A DNA stretch of 48,685 bases, from assembly GCF_029350945.1 (NCBI RefSeq), contig NZ_JARKMS010000009.1, positions 24,431 to 73,115 of the forward strand, written 5' to 3'. Made by a program: the position numbers and the translations under genes. Source of the stretch: Maribacter huludaoensis. GTDB lineage: Bacteria > Bacteroidota > Bacteroidia > Flavobacteriales > Flavobacteriaceae. Of this stretch, positions 46,401 to 48,685 are shown one piece after another (position 1 is the first letter of the stretch; every line of letters starts with the position of its first letter). Under the pieces are notes generated by a model. That model saw only the letters and a list, made by a program, of their open reading frames with translations, had not been told where the DNA came from and did not search any database.

Positions 46401-46630
46401 TCAACAACAGATTGGCATCTTTACGCCGAAGTGTAGAATCTGGAGAAGCAAGACCAACAAACGGTGCCTACAAAGTGTATGAAGAGTTATCGGCAGAACT
46501 CACTATAGAATTGAACAAATTGAACGGAATTTTTGACAAATACAAGTCAAAGGTAAATCCTATTCTTATAAAAAGTGGCGGCACGGCAATTGATTGGATT
46601 GTAGTTAAAGCAAATCTAAAACCACTGTAG
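43481..46630 (+). CDS. Secreted Asp-box (BNR/VPS10-like) beta-propeller protein
   Basis: With the ATG at 43481 the protein has 1049 residues and starts with a signal peptide (MTSKISAIVVLLFYSFTYTVFAQ). The first 18 residues of the longer frame from 43427 are not leader-like. About eleven Asp-box motifs (S/T-x-D-x-G-x-T-W types such as KSTDAGKTW, KSTDGGETW, RSDDAGKTW) are spread over residues 60-730, indicating one or two beta-propellers. The C-terminal 300 residues have a beta part and a helical segment (ELSNKIMEKTSIANETVIKIRD). No catalytic residues or T9SS domain are recognised. Such proteins are often labelled glycosyl hydrolases without proof. Confidence 0.85.
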   Translation: MTSKISAIVVLLFYSFTYTVFAQKKKAKNNTQDVVIDKAFYENLEWRNIGPVRGGRSLGSTGSPSRPNEYYFGATGGGLWKTTDGGNEWEPVTDGQITSSSVGAVAVAETNPDIVYIGMGEVQLRGSITQGDGVYKSTDAGKTWEHLGLEETQAVSRIRIHPTNENIVFVAALGHPYGDNEERGVFKSIDGGKTWKKTLYVSDKAGAVDLIIDRNNPNVLYASTWQVQRKAWKMWGGGPDCKLWKSTDGGETWNDLSNNPGMPAGPLGKIGVTVSPADSNRVWAIVEANEGGVFRSDDAGKTWIKTNDERKLRQRAFYYSRIYADPVDKETVYGLNVDFWKSTDGGVTFDTEIKVPHGDNHDLWIDPNDPNRMISSNDGGGVVSINGGKSWTEEDYTTTQLYHVMTTNDVPYHVAGAQQDNSTIAVPSDGWGHMQARGQGDGWAYAVGGGESGWITQHPTNLDIFYAGSQGALLTRYDRSNGQSRDIQVYPRFFSGEPASALPERWQWTFPIMFAPQDENVMFTCSQHVWKTTDDGQSWEKISPDLTYAEPSTLGKTGGIITMDMNGPEIYATVFALAPSNHDINTIWAGSDDGKIHITRDGGKNWSDITPKELPKFSRVSIIDESLHNPGTLYVAANRYQVDDRQPYVFKTHDYGKTWTKIINGIADGHFARAVREDPVREGLLFLATEHGVYFSMNDGELWQSLQLKLPDTPVRDLVVKDYDVVLGTHGRGFWILDDIQPLRQYSPEMVEQEAILFKPTNAIRGVTDASIQYYLKEEKDTITFEIFDANDKLINTFTGSKPKYEVDPNLPYWLKGGSTKPTTAKGINTFTWDMRYTGATTFDGMIIWSARPARGPKAPIGFYKVKMKSGNYEQTYSFNIEMDPNLKGITKEDLDEQFELSNKIMEKTSIANETVIKIRDIKKQLHDAKDDIEATDYETIVTPFLGEITEVEEALYQVKNQSGQDPLNFPIKLNNRLASLRRSVESGEARPTNGAYKVYEELSAELTIELNKLNGIFDKYKSKVNPILIKSGGTAIDWIVVKANLKPL

Positions 46631-46647
46631 AACGAATTACAAATCCG

Positions 46648-46655
46648 TATTTTTG
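46648..46655 (+). promoter_or_regulatory. Putative -7 promoter element of rpe
   Basis: TATTTTTG matches TAnnTTTG, 25 bases before the rpe ATG. No clear -33 TTG. Confidence 0.5.
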
Positions 46656-46680
46656 TACCGAACAATAAAGGTTTTATAAA

Positions 46681-47331
46681 ATGAAAAAGGCAAGCATAGC
46701 GCCATCTCTTTTAGCTGCAGATTTTGGTAATTTACAACGCGATGTAGAAATGGTGAATGCCAGTGAGGCAACGTATCACCATATAGATGTCATGGACGGC
46801 GTTTTTGTTCCAAACATATCATATGGTATGCCCGTAGTTAAAGCTATTCAAAAACATGCTACAATTCCTTTAGATGTGCATTTAATGATTGTTGACCCAG
46901 ATAGGTATTTGGAAGAATTTGCAAAACTTGGAGCGCATATTCTAACCGTTCATTATGAAGCCTGCACTCATTTACATAGAACTATACAAGCCATTAAAGC
47001 TTTGGGCATGAAAGCAGGTGTAGCGTTAAATCCGCATACCAACGTATCTCTTTTAGAAGATATTATTCAAGATATTGATGTGGTTTTGATCATGAGCGTT
47101 AACCCCGGCTTTGGTGGACAATCGTTCATTGAAAATACTTATGATAAAATAAAAGCTGCAAAGGCAATGATCACCAGAAAAAATTCGTCCGCTTTGATTG
47201 AAATTGATGGTGGTGTTACCACGGCCAACTCTCAAAAATTAGTTGATGCCGGCGCAGATATTTTGGTTGCCGGTAGTTTTGTTTTTAAAAGCGAAGACCC
47301 AACAACAACTATTAAAGATTTAAAGGGATGA
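46681..47331 (+). CDS. rpe: Ribulose-phosphate 3-epimerase
   Basis: The protein has 216 residues and is a TIM barrel. It interconverts ribulose 5-phosphate and xylulose 5-phosphate in the pentose phosphate pathway. Metal and catalytic motifs are visible: HHIDVMDGVFVPNISYG (about 33-49), DVHLMIVDPD (about 64-73), MSVNPGFGGQSFI (about 138-150) and ALIEIDGGVTTAN (about 170-182). Its stop overlaps the next start by ATGA. Confidence 0.97.
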   Translation: MKKASIAPSLLAADFGNLQRDVEMVNASEATYHHIDVMDGVFVPNISYGMPVVKAIQKHATIPLDVHLMIVDPDRYLEEFAKLGAHILTVHYEACTHLHRTIQAIKALGMKAGVALNPHTNVSLLEDIIQDIDVVLIMSVNPGFGGQSFIENTYDKIKAAKAMITRKNSSALIEIDGGVTTANSQKLVDAGADILVAGSFVFKSEDPTTTIKDLKG

Positions 47332-48305
47332 AAACTGAATTTGATATTGTGATCGTTGGCGGAGGACCAATTGGTATAGCATGCGGATTAGAGGCTAAAA
47401 AAAACGGACTTTCTTATCTGATCATTGAAAAAGGACCTATTGTAAATTCCCTTTTCCACTACCCTAGCAATATGCAATTTTTCTCTTCATCCGAAAAATT
47501 GGAGATAGATGAAATACCATTTATCAGTAAAGAAGCGAAACCTAAAAGAGACGAGGCATTAGAATATTACAGACGAATTGTTACTTCAAATAAGTTGCAT
47601 ATAAATTTGTTCGAAAAGGTTGAGAACGTTCAAAAAAAAGGAGAAATATTCACTATTATATCCAACAAAAATACATACACATCAAAGCAAATTGTGGTAG
47701 CAACCGGTTTCTATGACTTACCCAACTTACTGAATGTACCGGGAGAAGACTTAAAAAAGGTTGTTCATTATTACGATAATCCACATTATTATGCCGGGCA
47801 AAAAGTTGCAGTTATAGGGGCAAGCAATTCTGCAATTGATGCTGCCTTGGAATGTTACAGAAAAGGTGCCGAAGTTACACTGATCATTAGAGGTCCAGAA
47901 GTTGGTCAACGTGTAAAATATTGGGTAAGACCAGATATCATTAATCGTATAGAAGAAGGAAATATTAAAGCCTATTTCAACACAACGGTTAAAGCCATTA
48001 CCAAAAATAGTATCATTTTGAACACTGATACGGGCGAGGAAGAAATTGAAAATGATTTTGTTTTAGCGCTTATCGGATATAGACCAAATTTTAGTTTCTT
48101 AGAAAAATTAGGCGTAAGCATTAGTGAAGATGATAAAAAACTCCCTAAATACAATCCAGAAACCATGGAAACTAACGTGTCTGGGCTATACCTGGCCGGG
48201 GTGATATGTGGTGGTATGGAAACCCATAAATGGTTTATAGAAAACTCAAGAATACATGCTAAAATGATTGTGAAAGATATTATAACAAACTCTGTAACCA
48301 CTTAA
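47328..48305 (+). CDS. YpdA-family FAD-dependent disulfide reductase-like protein
   Basis: The protein has 325 residues with two dinucleotide folds: FAD-binding IVIVGGGPIGIACGLEAKK (7-25) and NAD(P)H-binding VAVIGASNSAIDAALECY (about 159-176). The sequence (YPSNMQFFSSSEKLEI, VVATGFYDLPNLLNVPGED, VSGLYLAGVICGG) matches YpdA, the proposed bacillithiol disulfide reductase. A redox CxxC pair as in thioredoxin reductase is absent, as expected for YpdA. It overlaps rpe by four bases. Confidence 0.88.
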   Translation: MKTEFDIVIVGGGPIGIACGLEAKKNGLSYLIIEKGPIVNSLFHYPSNMQFFSSSEKLEIDEIPFISKEAKPKRDEALEYYRRIVTSNKLHINLFEKVENVQKKGEIFTIISNKNTYTSKQIVVATGFYDLPNLLNVPGEDLKKVVHYYDNPHYYAGQKVAVIGASNSAIDAALECYRKGAEVTLIIRGPEVGQRVKYWVRPDIINRIEEGNIKAYFNTTVKAITKNSIILNTDTGEEEIENDFVLALIGYRPNFSFLEKLGVSISEDDKKLPKYNPETMETNVSGLYLAGVICGGMETHKWFIENSRIHAKMIVKDIITNSVTT

Positions 48306-48622
48306 TCTAAAAATTTTCATTAGGAAACGGTTATTGTTAACAGTGTATGATTGATATTTTATGTAGTGTACTTAACTACGAAATATATTATACTATCACC
48401 CTTAGCCTTTTAGAGAATTTCTTATTCTCATTTTTACTACCGTAATGTTGAAGTTAATTTTAACCTAAGTCAAAAGCTTTCAAATACCATATCAAGAGTC
48501 TTCTTTGATAGTTATAGAGTCATGAAGTTTTTGACTTATAAATAACCTGAACCAACTTGGTAGCCGATAACGTTACGGTAATTATTGAAAGGATATTTTG
48601 GCAGTCCAAGACTTTAAGGTAT
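48306..48622. other. Intergenic region with no gene seen
   Basis: About 317 AT-rich bases lie between the YpdA-like gene and the terminator of the minus-strand rRNA operon. I see no convincing reading frame, tRNA, promoter or strong hairpin in it. Confidence 0.6.
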
Positions 48623-48656
48623 AAAAAAAGCCCCTTACATTGCTGTAAGGGGCTTT
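48623..48656 (-). terminator. Terminator of the rRNA operon
   Basis: AAAGCCCCTTACA (48627-48639) pairs with TGTAAGGGGCTTT (48644-48656) around a four-base loop. On the minus strand it is followed by seven T. It lies just downstream of the 5S rRNA 3' end. Confidence 0.92.
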
Positions 48657-48661
48657 CGAAA

Positions 48662-48685
48662 AAGGCGGCTACCTACTCTCCCACT
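48662..48685 (-). rRNA. rrf: 5S ribosomal RNA, 3' end only
   Basis: On the minus strand the last bases read AGTGGGAGAGTAGGTAGCCG and on into CCTT, the conserved 3' end of bacterial 5S rRNA. The gene is cut by the right edge. An rRNA operon on the minus strand should continue beyond the window. The exact mature 3' end is uncertain by one or two bases. Confidence 0.87.

Noticed and set aside
1..48685. Insertion sequence, integrase, prophage or transfer-related genes
   Set aside because: No transposase, recombinase or terminal inverted repeats were seen. The tail-fibre-like motifs in the first gene are common in flavobacterial surface proteins and are not evidence of a phage on their own.

Overview
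The window looks like chromosomal DNA of a marine Flavobacteriaceae bacterium (Bacteroidota; the Maribacter/Zobellia/Cellulophaga group is a guess). The evidence is AT-rich DNA, type IX secretion system (T9SS) genes (PorT, the plug protein, a gliding-motility C-terminal domain), Bacteroidota-type -7 promoter elements (TAnnTTTG), a 287-aa primary sigma factor without region 1.1, a sodium-pumping NADH dehydrogenase (Nqr) operon, and an acetyl-CoA carboxylase beta subunit without zinc-finger cysteines. I see no insertion sequence, prophage, CRISPR array or tRNA. The right edge just enters a 5S rRNA gene on the minus strand.

Layout. 1-4289 is a three-gene surface-protein cassette: a repeat-rich stalk-like protein cut by the left edge, a secreted protein with a concanavalin-like C-terminus, and a protein with a T9SS type B sorting domain. 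4419-6768 holds an M15 peptidase with a Tat-like leader, an M48 metalloprotease, a 55-aa membrane protein and a secreted ankyrin protein. 6993-10135 is gpmI, map and a methyltransferase. 10136-17711 (minus strand) is nqrABCDEF followed by a conserved 120-aa gene and apbE. 17865-22982 carries the T9SS plug protein, a DUF3667 membrane protein, apaG, pruA and a secreted DinB-like protein. 23280-26342 has rsmG (minus), a fatty-acid desaturase and an aspartate-type aminotransferase. 26416-29260 (minus) is the trkA-trkH potassium uptake pair. 29490-34371 is an envelope-related cluster: ubiE/menG, porT, an RNA methyltransferase and a TamL/BamA-family protein. 34432-40308 is core metabolism and gene expression: class II aldolase, accD, rpsO, pnp and rpoD. 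40542-48305 holds a pullulanase lipoprotein, a VF530-type protein, trmL, a large Asp-box protein, rpe and a YpdA-like reductase.

How the parts fit. Nqr and Trk point to sodium/potassium-based energetics of a marine cell, and ApbE is expected to attach FMN to NqrB and NqrC. PorT and the plug protein belong to the T9SS that would export the gene at 3117. Most of the window is ordinary housekeeping DNA. The parts most worth a second look are the repeat-shuffled surface cassette, the 120-aa gene joined to apbE, the long NqrE tail, the zinc-less AccD and the 55-aa membrane protein. I did not find a clearly new multi-gene defence or metabolic system.
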